Positions 40,261 to 51,314 of a stretch of DNA of 64,000 bases are shown piece after piece. The notes under the pieces were generated by a model. It worked only from the letters and a program-made list of their open reading frames with translations, ran no database searches and was not told where the DNA came from. The position numbers and the translations under genes were made by a program. Source of the DNA: Onchocerca volvulus (Eukaryota; Nematoda; Chromadorea; Rhabditida; Onchocercidae); the NCBI GenBank assembly GCA_000499405.2, contig HG738137.1, forward strand, positions 23,420,546-23,484,545, read 5' to 3'. Numbering within the stretch: the first letter of the stretch is position 1; each line of letters opens with the position of its first letter.

Positions 40261-40845
40261 GAAATAGATTTAATTATTAAGTTTCATTAAATAACTAGAA
40301 ATGAGAAACTACTGATCTAGGGAGAAATCAAAGAAACTGAAATGAAGAAGTAATGGTGGATGAGTCATATGCCATCTAATCTGATGGCTGTTTGATGACA
40401 AATGTTGATGAAGTGATAGATATCTACTAGTTGGTACTGCCTGATAGATAAATTGGATAGATGGATGATTGTGAACTGAGAGGAACATAGATCGTTCGTT
40501 TCGTTCATTCATTGATATTCCTGTGCAATGCATATGTGTGTATGTGTGGGTGTCTGCGTGGGTGTATGAATGGATGTGTGTGGGTATATGAGTGTGCTAA
40601 CATCCATTTCAAGAGGTTCTTTTCTCTTTCAAATAGTCTTCAATCAAATTTAGTGTGATATGAGAAGTAATGAAAATTACAAATTCACTGAGGGAACTAT
40701 TTTTAAAAATACGATGAAATGAATAAAATTTTCAATCTTCTTTTCTTGTCATAATGAAAAAAAAAAAAGCAGCGTTTGTTTTACCCTTTTAAAAATTTTA
40801 TTATTGAATTATTAAAAGAATTTGAATTAGCCAGCTCCAGCTACC

Positions 40846-41040
40846 CTATATAAATAAAAATGTAAATGTTCGTTTGTTCAAAATCTTAAATCTCCGAAAG
40901 TCCTTAAATACGCGCCTTATCTACATAGAAATACGGCCTATTCGAATGCAACGTTATATCAAAATTTCAAATCAGTCGGTCAAGAATTTGAGATGTTGTG
41001 TGACAAGTAACAATGAACATTTACATTTTTATTTATATAG
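40846..41040. mobile_element. 195-bp MITE-like element with perfect 26-bp inverted ends
   Basis: Positions 40846-40871 and 41015-41040 are exact reverse complements, beginning CTATATAAATAAAAATG and ending ACATTTTTATTTATATAG. The core contains TCTCCGAAAGTCCTTAAATA and CTATTCGAATGCAACG, also found in the copies at 15190, 47603 and 50949. Too short to encode anything, so non-autonomous. The flanking CCAGCTACC on the left resembles the Helitron-like boundary at 47595. Confidence 0.8.
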
Positions 41041-43722
41041 ATGAAATTTGATTGAAAAAAGAGTATTAACACTAGAAAAAGATTTTGTATTAGCATACTG
41101 CATAAACTTTTGATTGAGAAATTGACAAATTTTATTGCATTTGTGGAGAACGTTACTTTTATTTTATTATTTAAAATTAATCGAATGGAAATTGATTTTA
41201 TTAGATTAGAGGTAAGAAGTATGAACAAAATAAGCTAAACTGTACTATAATTCAGTATATTCAGTGAAACAATTACGAAAAAATAATATTATTAAATTTA
41301 TTAAATTCAAAGAAGATTTTGAAATAATTTGATTTCTTAGCTAAATACGAATTTGCTTCATGTAAAATTGATTAAACATGAGTTTAAAAAAAGCGAAATT
41401 TTGTCGTTCTAAAAACAAAAAAAGAAAAAAAAATATGTTTGGAAATAAAGCATACGAATGTAATGTATATACAGAAACGTGTTCCATACGTGAGGTTTGT
41501 TTAGTTAAATTGGCTGATAAATAAATGAATATTTTTGTCTACATAAATACGATAATCGATATTTCTTCATGTATTGAATATCATGTAAGTAAGTATAATA
41601 GATGAATTAATGATCAAAACCATTTAACCGTAAAATAATTTTGAAATGGCAAAAAATTTTCGAAATACTAATTATTTGAAATAAGCGAAATAAAATAGGA
41701 AATAACTCAAAGTAAAAAAATAAATGAAGAAAAAGGTCTAATGGAAGTCCTTAATGAATATTTGTATTTTCTATAAATTCATGTGAATTTAAGGAAAAAA
41801 GAATGAAAGTTTCCAGATGAGCGAAGAATAATAGTAATTGAAATCATTTACTTTTTTCAAAATCATCATTACCGTAATAAAGCAGTAAAGCTGAAATTAT
41901 GACATCTTAAAAAAAAAAAAAAATGAGAAGCAATGATCAATGAATGAGTGAATTCGATGATTGACTTTACACGAATTCGATGATTGATTTAACAAGAATT
42001 TTTTAGTCAAAATTTAAAGAAAAGAAAAAGCTGCAATAAGATCATATATTGTTAGCCAAAAGTTCATTCATTAAAGATCGAGTTAAAAAGATTTTAACAA
42101 TGGACAAGATGGATGCTAATTTCAACCTTTCATTTATTAGACCAAATTTTCCTTGTTTTTGCAGGTGATCATTTGAGAAATATACCCGCAATATTAGCAA
42201 ATCTAAAATGTAAGGAATAGTAATCGAAATATGAAAAAATGTATGATAGCAAAGAAAATAAGAAAAGAAAAGGAATTAATTTTATAATTTTGCATTCCGA
42301 AAAAATTATTGAATTAGAAGTAAAAGTGTAAGCCGTGTAGTTTAGCCAGGAAGGATGAGAAATGAAGATTTAGTTTTGAAAAATTCGATTCGATTGAAGT
42401 TTGCACAAAACATTAGGAATAGGAAGAAGCAGAACACCTGACAAATGTCTGACATACAACTTTCCAAATATTTTGTTTCTCATTTCTTCTCGTTTTTTTT
42501 TTTTTTTTTTATTTTTTTATTTTGTCAATGATCGATTTAAAATGTTTATTTCAAAAAAATGTCCATTGCATGAAAATATTTTTATGATTCAAATTGATTA
42601 AAAGGATGAACTATTATTTCAGAAAGAATAATAAAATTAAAATACAATTATAAAATTCGACTTTAAAAAGTGATATTAACTATTAACTTTTTGTTCACTA
42701 ATTTTAGAGTTTGAATTATTCAAATCGGTTTTTTAGTCGTTGTCAAAATTCCATTTAAAATGGATGTTTTTCTTAATTTATTGAAAAAAATCGAAAAACG
42801 ACGTAATTTTTGCTCTTTGATTTCATTAATTTTTTTTTCTGTATTGCTTATTTAATCCTTATTTTTCAGAAATGATTTTAGGAAAATCGCAAGATAAGAG
42901 TTGTATTTTTAGAAAATTGATCATAAAAAAATTTCAAGAAATTTCTTCATCAAATTACAAGAAAAAGATCTAAATCCAGAATAAAGCGTTATATTTCCAC
43001 GTTACTACTTATTAATTACAATTTCTCCATTAAATTACAAATTTTGCATAAATTTCTTACAATTGCGAATAAAATATATTTGTGACATATTTCTGCATGA
43101 AATTTGTATTGTAACAAGCAATTTTTTCTTCACTTAGCCACTTTTTTTAATTTTTAAATTCTCAAAAGAATTTTACTTGGTGTATAATATCATTGCATAT
43201 CATCTAATACTATTTTAAAACAAATTTTTTGAAAAATTATCCGAGTTAAATTATATGATAATTTAGGAATCGCAAGTTTAAATATTATAATTAAACGTAA
43301 ATTTTTTTTTCCGTCGCAAATAATCAAACAACTTCAAAAGAGGAAATAACCAAATAATTTAATTTTGTTATCTTGGAAGGTGAAAAAAAAAAGTTTGGAA
43401 AAAATATTTTGCATTTAATAAGGAATATGATGCAATTATTTTTAATTGATTGATCATGCCAGGTGAAGAATTAGTTCGGGCAATTAATTAATAATATGAT
43501 GTCAGATTTATAAAATAAAGATAATGTAACTTAACTGTGTTATATATATATATACTACATAGTTAAGTTCTAGATATATGTATGTTTAATGCTATGATAA
43601 TAAAATGATAGATTGGTGATTAATTTAATTCATTATTTAATGAATAATTCGTTAAATTTCAAAGAAAAAACGAACAATTTTTTTTTCAAAATAATTAAAA
43701 AAAAAAAAAAAGGAAAACTAAC

Positions 43723-44046
43723 AGGACTGGATGGCAAAGTGATAAAGCAGTCATATGTTGGTTCAGTTAATTCAAAATGATCCAAAGACTGGTTAAATAC
43801 GGTACTGGGATCGAGTTCCCAACTGCGTAGGCGCCATGATGATGTTGTCGATGTCATAGTTACATCACAAAAGGCATTTCCGGAATTCGTCCTGGATTGA
43901 TACGTATTGTCTTGTTCGTTGTAAAATAATGCTTTTGATGAATCTAATTTTTTTGCAATATTTTTTTGTTGCTCGATTGGATAATCATTTTTAAATCGAT
44001 ATTTTCGTTGAAAGCATCCACAGAAAGAATCCCACACAAATGACAT
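43723..44046 (-). CDS. Putative first coding exon, 108 codons; possible upstream CAP exon
   Basis: An open frame from ATG at 44046 (context AAAA-ATG) to a GTTAGT donor at 43722. Its start, MSFVWDSFCGCFQRK, has two nearby Cys followed by basic residues, a pattern often palmitoylated. The rest has ordinary protein composition (WRLRSWELDPSTVFNQSLDH), unlike the Phe/Ile/Lys-rich chance frames nearby. It ends in phase 0. The next recognised minus-strand exon downstream is the CAP exon whose frame is open in phase 0 from its acceptor at 38699, so a CAP isoform of about 618 residues can be built. I recognise no family for the 108 residues. It could also start another gene whose later exons I missed. 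Confidence 0.5.
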
Positions 44047-45444
44047 TTTTCATTTGGTAGTCATCATATCAACAAATTGCCAAATGGAAAACATGTTTTA
44101 ACTTAACGGAAGTACCATTGGCCAAGTAATTTAGATTATGGCTTAAAGCAATTATTGATTTCAAAATGTAACACACAACAATTCTGCTTCAAATTGAATT
44201 ACTTTTTCCAATTTATCATCGAAATTATCGAGAAATATACGGAATTTCGTCTTGACTGAGCTGTGTTCTATATTATCACATACAGAAGTGTTGAATAAAT
44301 CATCATTAGAGTAAAATAAAAATTGCAGCAGTAATAAATGACATATTATTCGTTGCAGCAATAAATATTCAGAATAAATAAAATTGTAGGCAAATGTATT
44401 AGATTATCATATCGGAATAAATATTTGTTTCACTTTTCTTCTCCGATGTTTCTTTTTTTTTTTTCTTGAAACCTTAAATACTTAACGAAATCTGATATAT
44501 TTGAATTTAGGAATTTGATAGTTTATTCATCAGTGAAAAATTATATAATAAATTTATTGATTTATACACCAATACAAATTTTGTTTATCTTCATCCTGCA
44601 AAAAAAAAAGGAAATAAATTTCTGAAAAAACTCTTCCTCAAAAAAAGAAAAAGAACGCAACTAATTTTAATATTTACATATGAATAATAAGAATATTTAC
44701 AAAAAAAAGATATAAAACACACATTATACACATCTTTTTTCTTGAAACTTTAAATTATGAATAAAATCTTGTATATTTGAATTTAGAAATTTGATAATTT
44801 AATTTTCCATGAATATAATCTTTAAAATTTTCACGGGAAATATAACAGAATTGTTGGTTTATATATCAGTATAATATGTTTATTGTCATCATGCAAAAAA
44901 CAAGAAAAGGAAATAAATTTTGACAAAAACAAAGAAATTATATATATATTATATATATATAAACATACAAATATAAATACATATTTTAAAATATATACAT
45001 GAATAAATACGCACACATTTATATATATATAGATATAAAATGCATACGTATATACATGAAAAGACGCATATTATTCATATAAATGCATATATTTATATAA
45101 ATATATCACATTTCTCTGAATAAAATGACAGATTACTTTCCAAATATTTCGGATCAATAAAAGAGATGTTATTACTCTCAAGCTGTTTCTTAAAAACTTC
45201 TAAGCCTTTTGGTATATTTGCAATTTCTATTTTGCTTAGAAAATGCAATAGCATCAATAATGTTAGCAAAATGGAAAGAAGAAAATTATTCGTTTTTTTA
45301 ACAATGTCCCACATTTCATATTATAATCAAATTCAGATTTTTAGCATGATATAATTTCATACATATATTAATTATATCGTATAAAAGTTAATGCACAAAA
45401 AATGTGATCTTTAAATAAAATGAATAATAAGAAATAAAGCGAAG

Positions 45445-45496
45445 AGAGTAGGATTAAATCATTTATTAAAAGAGTAGGATTAAATCATTTATTAAA
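45445..45496. repeat. 26-bp tandem duplication
   Basis: AGAGTAGGATTAAATCATTT followed by ATTAAA occurs at 45445 and again at 45471, back to back. Confidence 0.9.
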
Positions 45497-45971
45497 ACTT
45501 GAGCAAAATAGAGATTTCAAGAATAATTTTTTTTTTTTTAGTATCATATTCACATTTTGAATATAATATTAATTTCTCTTCGAAGTGCACATCTCTCTTA
45601 TTTAAAAAAAAAAAGGGGAAAAAAAGAATTAATATAATATTTCTAAATTTCAATCATTTCCTAAATAAAACAAGGAACAAAAATAGATAATAATAAAAAA
45701 CACAATTTAATCCGTATTATTGAAATGAAAAATAATTTCATGCATATATATATATAGTTTAATTTTTTAAAATTCCTTCTGTTTAATACTAATAAAGTTC
45801 TCCTTCATTCAGATTAATCTTATTTATATGATCATCAACAGAAAACTTAACTGTAATATTTTCCAAGTTTAGCTCTAGCATTTTAGATTAACTTTTATAT
45901 TTTACAACCAAGAATAATGGTTGTAAAATAATAAATAATAAAATTTTCTGAGGTTTGTTTTTTGGGCAGTG

Positions 45972-46003
<32 letters not shown>

Positions 46004-47077
46004 TATATATGCAAACGAAGTTTAAAATATTTGAAACTAATTTAGTTTGTAATTTTCAATCAGCGCACCTAGAGATTTTTTGCTTCATTATACAATAATT
46101 TTTTATGACTTTTTAGAAATTCTTCACCATTCTCTTTCTTTTTCCTTTCTTTTTTTGCACCCAAAGGGATGATGAATAAAGCAATGAAAAATAAACGAGC
46201 AAAGTTATAAAAATTTTGAAATATTATGTCATCTTCAAACCATCTGGCTTATTTTTCGGCTCATTGTTTATTTCAAAGTTTCTCCATTTTTTTTTTTTTT
46301 TAAATATATTTCGAAATTTTATTTCTTTTTTCAATTATATTTCGTTTTTTAAATATTTTAATATTTTATAATTTCAGCTTCTAATTCAGTACTAAAAAAA
46401 TTCCTTAACCTTCTTTACTTTTATATAAAAATTGCAAAAAAAAAAAAAATGATAACAATATTTGCATATGTAGATGTGTAAATGAGGATCAAGATAATAA
46501 TTAAAATAAAATGAAATGAATTGAAATTGAAGAAATTTAGGGCAAAAATGTCGCGATGGAAACATTTAAATAAAAAAAAGAATATTTTTAAGCGATATGG
46601 AAAAAAGGAAAAAGTATGCCCGTTTCTGCTTCAGTGCTTGGCTATTAGGCGTTTTTTCAAGCCAGTATATATACATATATTTTTTTTTGCAAGAAAATAA
46701 TAATGGTAATTTGGTTTGACTTTGACTTTGGTAGTTCATAAGTACATCATTAAGTTCCACTTTCAAGAAGCATATGACGCAGTTAAATTGAAAGTATCCA
46801 ATTTTGATTCAATTGAAAATTTGTAATTTAAAAGAGATAGAATTTAAAATCTATGTTATTCGCTAGAGTCGTTAATATTTCAAATATTAAAATTAGAAAA
46901 AGTAATCTATGACAAATACGAATGAAATGCAAATTCTTAAATGTTGTCTGCATGAAAGAGAGAAAATTTTCAAAAAAAAAAAAAGTCCAAAATCGTTTTA
47001 AAGTATATATAATTAAATTGCAAGCAACAGGAAATCTTTCATGATTTTGAAACAGTTTTTGTGGCTTCATCTTTTTT

Positions 47078-47252
47078 ATTCCGCAACTTTCAAAATGAAA
47101 TTATTTTCATAATGTTTAGAATGAAAACATTTATTTCCGTAATGCTCAGAATAAAAACGTCCCTTTACGTAATGCTTGAAACAAAGCCTATTTTCGAAAT
47201 GTTCAGAATAAAAACGTTATTTCCGTCACTTATCCGCAACTTTCAAAGAATG
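47078..47252. repeat. Degenerate short tandem repeats
   Basis: A unit like TTTCCGTAATGCTCAGAATA with AAAACGT occurs about four times (from about 47104, 47132, 47163 and 47191). The block is flanked on both sides by CCGCAACTTTCAAA (47081 and 47233). Non-coding. Confidence 0.7.
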
Positions 47253-47565
47253 TTTTTGTTCTGAATATTATAAAAATGTTTATTTATTTGAAATTTTAAA
47301 AATAATGACTATCTTGTAGTATTTACCTCTACTGTTTTCCACCTGGTACCAATGATATTTATTCAATAGTTTAATGTGCAAGAACTATTTAGTAAATAAA
47401 TGCTCAAATCTTTTCCCTTAATTTATTCTTATTTCAAAATATGAACAATAACGCTTCATGTGATAATTACCTGAACAATAATGAAATATTTTTTCATGTA
47501 GAATAATCAATCAAATGACAGAAATTTCCGAGAATATATTCTATTACTTCAGTGATCTACAAATT

Positions 47566-47602
47566 GGATCTGGCCAGCAATGTATGGCCAGATCCAGCTA
47601 GT
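47566..47602 (+). mobile_element. Helitron-like 3' end: 10-bp perfect hairpin plus CTAG-T
   Basis: GGATCTGGCC (47566-47575) pairs exactly with GGCCAGATCC (47586-47595) around a 10-base loop. Two bases later comes CTAG (47598-47601) followed by T. A GC-rich hairpin shortly before CTRR is the hallmark of a Helitron 3' terminus. Directly after it begins CTATATAAATAAAAATG, the start of the repeat family also seen at 40846. Confidence 0.65.
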
Positions 47603-47760
47603 CTATATAAATAAAAATGTAATGTTCGTTTGTTCAAAATTTTAAATCTCCGAAAGTTTTCACCGATTGTTTTGAAATTTTGATACAACGTTGTGTTCGA
47701 ATATGCACACGTTTTTATACAGTTTTTTATATATACGCGTTGCTATAGCTCAGTCTAAGT
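47603..47760 (+). repeat. Left-end copy of the CTATATAAATAAAAATG repeat family
   Basis: Begins CTATATAAATAAAAATG, then GTTCGTTTGTTCAAAA, TAAATCTCCGAAAG, CACCGATTGTTTTGAAATTT and ACAACGTTGTGTTCGAATA. This order resembles Helitron 5' ends as I know them from other animals. No right-hand inverted end is close by, so it may be the left edge of the decayed element to its right. Confidence 0.55.
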
Positions 47761-48390
47761 GAAAGAAAAAAAAAAAAAGGAATGAGAAAGCGCACGTTTC
47801 AAATCTGTTTAATTGCACAATGCTTGTGGTATACAATATTTTTTGCTGTTCATGTCGTGAATTTTGTTGATTCGTTGAAGGTAATGTCTATTGATAACCA
47901 AATACAACCAGTATTTCGACCCAGGTTGATTTGCCTTTTGTGTTGCTTGCGGGGAGTTGATTGAGGTGTATTGAGTTGGACTGAGTCAAGTTGAATTCGA
48001 GTAACAGTTAAGATGAGTTGAGTTGAACTGACAACCGAATTGTAGGATTTTATTTTTTGTCAAAAAATTACTCTCTCATTCAATACAATAGGGCTTATAA
48101 ATATTAGGAAGTGGGAGTTGTTTCCCATGATTATTCCAGCATTGCAGCAAGATCAAATGGGCAGATTAAGATGTGCATATGAACAAAAATGCGAATTTAG
48201 TACGGTTAGCGATTGATAAGAAAGGGGATTCCGGTGTGATAGAAATACAAAGATGTGAACATGGATAAAAGCAAAAAAAAACATGGGAAATAAGTCTAAG
48301 GAATGTAAAATTGGTTGAGTGATCCATTAATATAAACATTAGTTATAATTAGAAACTTAGTTTTACAATTTGAATGAGAAATGTATTTAG

Positions 48391-49500
48391 TTATTTATTC
48401 GTTGGAATTTTGTTGAAATTTCGCGATATCAGGATTCGCGACAGTTCCACTGTATGCGTTGATACAGAGATTTTTTGTTTTGCTAATTTGCCGATTCTAG
48501 AATACGCAATATATAATTGTTTATGTGAGAAGCAGTCGGTCTCTAGATCTAAATTTCTCAGTTCCAAAGACTGACCCTGAAATTGCTTATTGAATTCTGA
48601 CATTGCTCATTAATTTTTTTACTGCAAGCGGCGTGCTGTTGCAAAGTTTTGGCTGGTTGATATTCGCAATATGATAATTGACATACCAATTTTTAACTGC
48701 AGTACATGCGTGGTATTCCTGGCAGATCGAGTGAATTCAAAAATTCTGTTGGCTAATTAATTGGCTTCATCTACTTCCATAAGAGTGTCGATGACTTTTA
48801 TGTGATTACCTCGTTTTGAATATTAGCTAAATAATATTGTGAAGTTCGTCGAATGTCCTTGTTTTTGGCCGCAGGAATAAATCGGTTGACTCATCGTAAT
48901 TCTTATAATTGATTTGAATATCGGGGAAATATTTTTTTAATCAACTATTCATTTGACTTTGCTGAATTGCAAATGTTTTGAGGCAATGAAATTCGTCCTG
49001 GAGGTTAAATCAATCACCTTACCGTCCATAATTTCCAGCAATTGATGAGAGAATATTTCAGCTGATCGATCGTTTTGCAGCTGAACACGCATATTTATAA
49101 TTAATTTTACGTCTTTACGTGTCGTCACAAAGTGGAGTATTTAAGACAATCATTTCTTTCGTCCGCTGGTTTCGATCGAAAATTACAGGTAATGTTTACC
49201 TGAAATCTTCTGCAAGCAATATTAATCGTTCCCAAATGCTCTGATGTTACCATGCAAATCTTGCAATGGGCGGTGAAAACCTCGAGCGATTTTTTGTGTG
49301 CTATTGTACATTCATCCCAAACCAATAAGTTTACATTTTTGCAACATTTTTCTATGCCAGATTCTTGGAAATGTCGCACATGGGAGATTCAATGAATTGC
49401 ATGTTCAATAGCAATTTCAAAGCGGAATGAGCAGTTCTTGCATGGTAGCTATTTTGACTTTTTCGCTCGTTCGCTGATGCCATTCTTCCTCAGCCTGATT
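48391..49500 (-). pseudogene. Degenerate Helitron Pif1-like helicase
   Basis: Minus-strand pieces, in order from high to low coordinates, match the C-terminal helicase half of a Helitron RepHel protein: ARTAHSALKLLLN (about 49440-49400), VWDECTIAHKKSLE with a Walker-B-like DE (about 49320-49270), SKPADERNDCLKYSTL (about 49170-49125), NMRVQLQND (49096-49068), FPDIQINYKN (about 48930-48900), HVLQLKIGM (48712-48685) and QSLELRNLDLETDCFSHKQL followed by YIAYSRIGKL (about 48570-48480). Stops and frame changes separate the pieces, so it is dead. The Walker A region was not found. Frames further up (50253-50041 and about 49560-49460) may be remains of the N-terminal part. Confidence 0.85.
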
Positions 49501-50948
49501 TGCAATTAATCGTCGAGTTGTTTCCACTCGGCGAATACTACAATGATCTTTTGTGAGGCATTATTTGGATGAAATAAAACAGATCGATTATACTGATAAA
49601 GAAAAAAGAAAATTATAACAAAAACATGCGAAACATTAAAAACGGAAGAAACATAAATCGAAAAATGAAGAAAAAAAAAATGAAAAACACTAATGAAATG
49701 TTTCAAATCAAATGCCGCTCAATTGATGTAACTCAATTTCACCGCTAATTGCATTGAAAAATAAGAAAACAGTTTAAGAAACGAAATAAAAAACATGGAA
49801 AAAGAAATAAATAAACCATACTCTATAAACTATGCGCTCTGGCAAACGAAAAAGCTCAATTCCAATGCAATGCCACACGAAATCTATATAAATCAAAATG
49901 AAAACAAATCGAAATCTAGAAAAATTCATTTTAACAATGCAATCGGAAACATTGAAACGAAATCGTAAAATATTTATATAGCGTGTGTCGCTTTTATTCA
50001 ACAGATGATAGTGTTTTGTCAAAAAAAAAAAAGTATATTTTTATATGTCAAAAATTACGCTTTTTTTTTCATCTATTAGCATTTGAGCCATTATTTGTCT
50101 ATTTCGCTCGTTCGTTGAAGCATCGACGTGCTCGCATTCGCGCATACTCAAGTCTAGTTGCACAAAAATCTGATCGGATTGTATAGCTAGGTTTCTCGTT
50201 GATTGGATTGCAGATTGCTTCTTTTTGCTGTTGTGATTCCTATAGATCAACAATTAGCAGTCCTTTGAATGCTCATTTACGCTGTCGTACTTTCCGTTTG
50301 TGACTGTCCTTTCGCTTTACTACTGCTGTAGCTTGTGTCATTGAACTGTAGCTTCTGCTGCAATCGAACTGTGTGACTAAGATGACTTGAATTCAGAAGT
50401 CCTAACCTTTTGAATCCTTTTGGGTTCCTCCTCCAGCACGTCGCCTTATAATTAGTTGAACACACTTTGTTTATCTATAAATCGGAGCATTTTGGCAGTA
50501 AACATTTGATCCTTTTGAAATTATGTCGCGCTATTTGAACTTTAATATTCCTTGTATACATGACGTCCCCATTTTTTAATACACCATACAAAAGGTTGGT
50601 TATAAGGACAAAGGACAAAACATGGGAAATTCTCGCAAGCTTCCACTCCTTGTAACATTCCAGTTAACATCGCAACATTTCACACGATATACATGAGCTC
50701 TGTTAGCAGATCGGAAGATGAAAAAACAAAAAGCTTTTGTGCCGATAATTAGATAAATGACTCACTTGCCTGAGAAATACTGAAAATACATATGAGAGAA
50801 TAATATAGATGAAGGGAAAAGGTAAACATAGATAGGTAGGAAGGAGGATGAAAGGAACAAAAAAAAAAAAAAAAGAAAAAAAAAAGCAAAATGAAAAGGC
50901 GGTAAAGGTGGAGAGGAGCAGGAAAGAAAGAGGAATATTATTAAAAAA

Positions 50949-51314
50949 GCATGCTTTTACCTGTCACAAGTATGACATCGATACAATAGTAGATATCTAG
51001 GTAAATGAAAACGCCGCCTATTTGAATGCAACCTTGTGTCAAAATTTCAAAGCAATCGACGAAGAGCTGTCGGAGATTTAAGATTGCTAACAATGAACAT
51101 TTATATTTTTATCAGGAAAAGCATGTTTTTACCTGCCATAAGCGTGATATCTAACAATAATAGGTATACAGGTATATGAAAAAACGCGTCTATTCGAATG
51201 CAACCTTTTGTCAAAATGAAGTCTCGGAAGATCCAAAATTTGTGAAAACGAATATTTTACATTCTTATGTATATCAATTTATATATGTATAAATTTCTAT
51301 ATTTATATAGATTA
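50949..51314. repeat. 172-bp tandem duplication of repeat-family core
   Basis: Two units start GCATG at 50949 and 51121, each with TTTTACCTG, ATATC, AATGAAAACGC-like and ATTCGAATGCAACC-like blocks, then TGTCAAAAT. These blocks are shared with the elements at 15190 and 40846. The right edge ends ATATTTATATAGATTA (to about 51314), like an inverted end of that family. It may be the right border of the Helitron-derived region that begins near 47603. Confidence 0.65.

Larger units (their letters stand above)
38701..43722. other. AT-rich stretch, possible 5-kb CAP intron
   Basis: No further exon recognised on either strand. It contains the 195-bp inverted-repeat element at 40846, a tandem repeat at about 40040-40260, a 24-bp duplication (GAATTCGATGATTGA, about 41950 and 41974) and many homopolymers. 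Confidence 0.5.
44047..47565. other. AT-rich stretch with microsatellites
   Basis: Holds AT dinucleotide runs (for example about 44940-44960 and 45990-46010), T/A homopolymers and tandem duplications. Two minus-strand frames, 45314-45093 and 44361-44161, have somewhat protein-like composition but no family or confirmed splice sites. Nothing else recognised. Confidence 0.4.

Noticed and set aside
42401..42601. 66-codon plus-strand frame
   Set aside because: Runs through a long T homopolymer and has no supporting motif.
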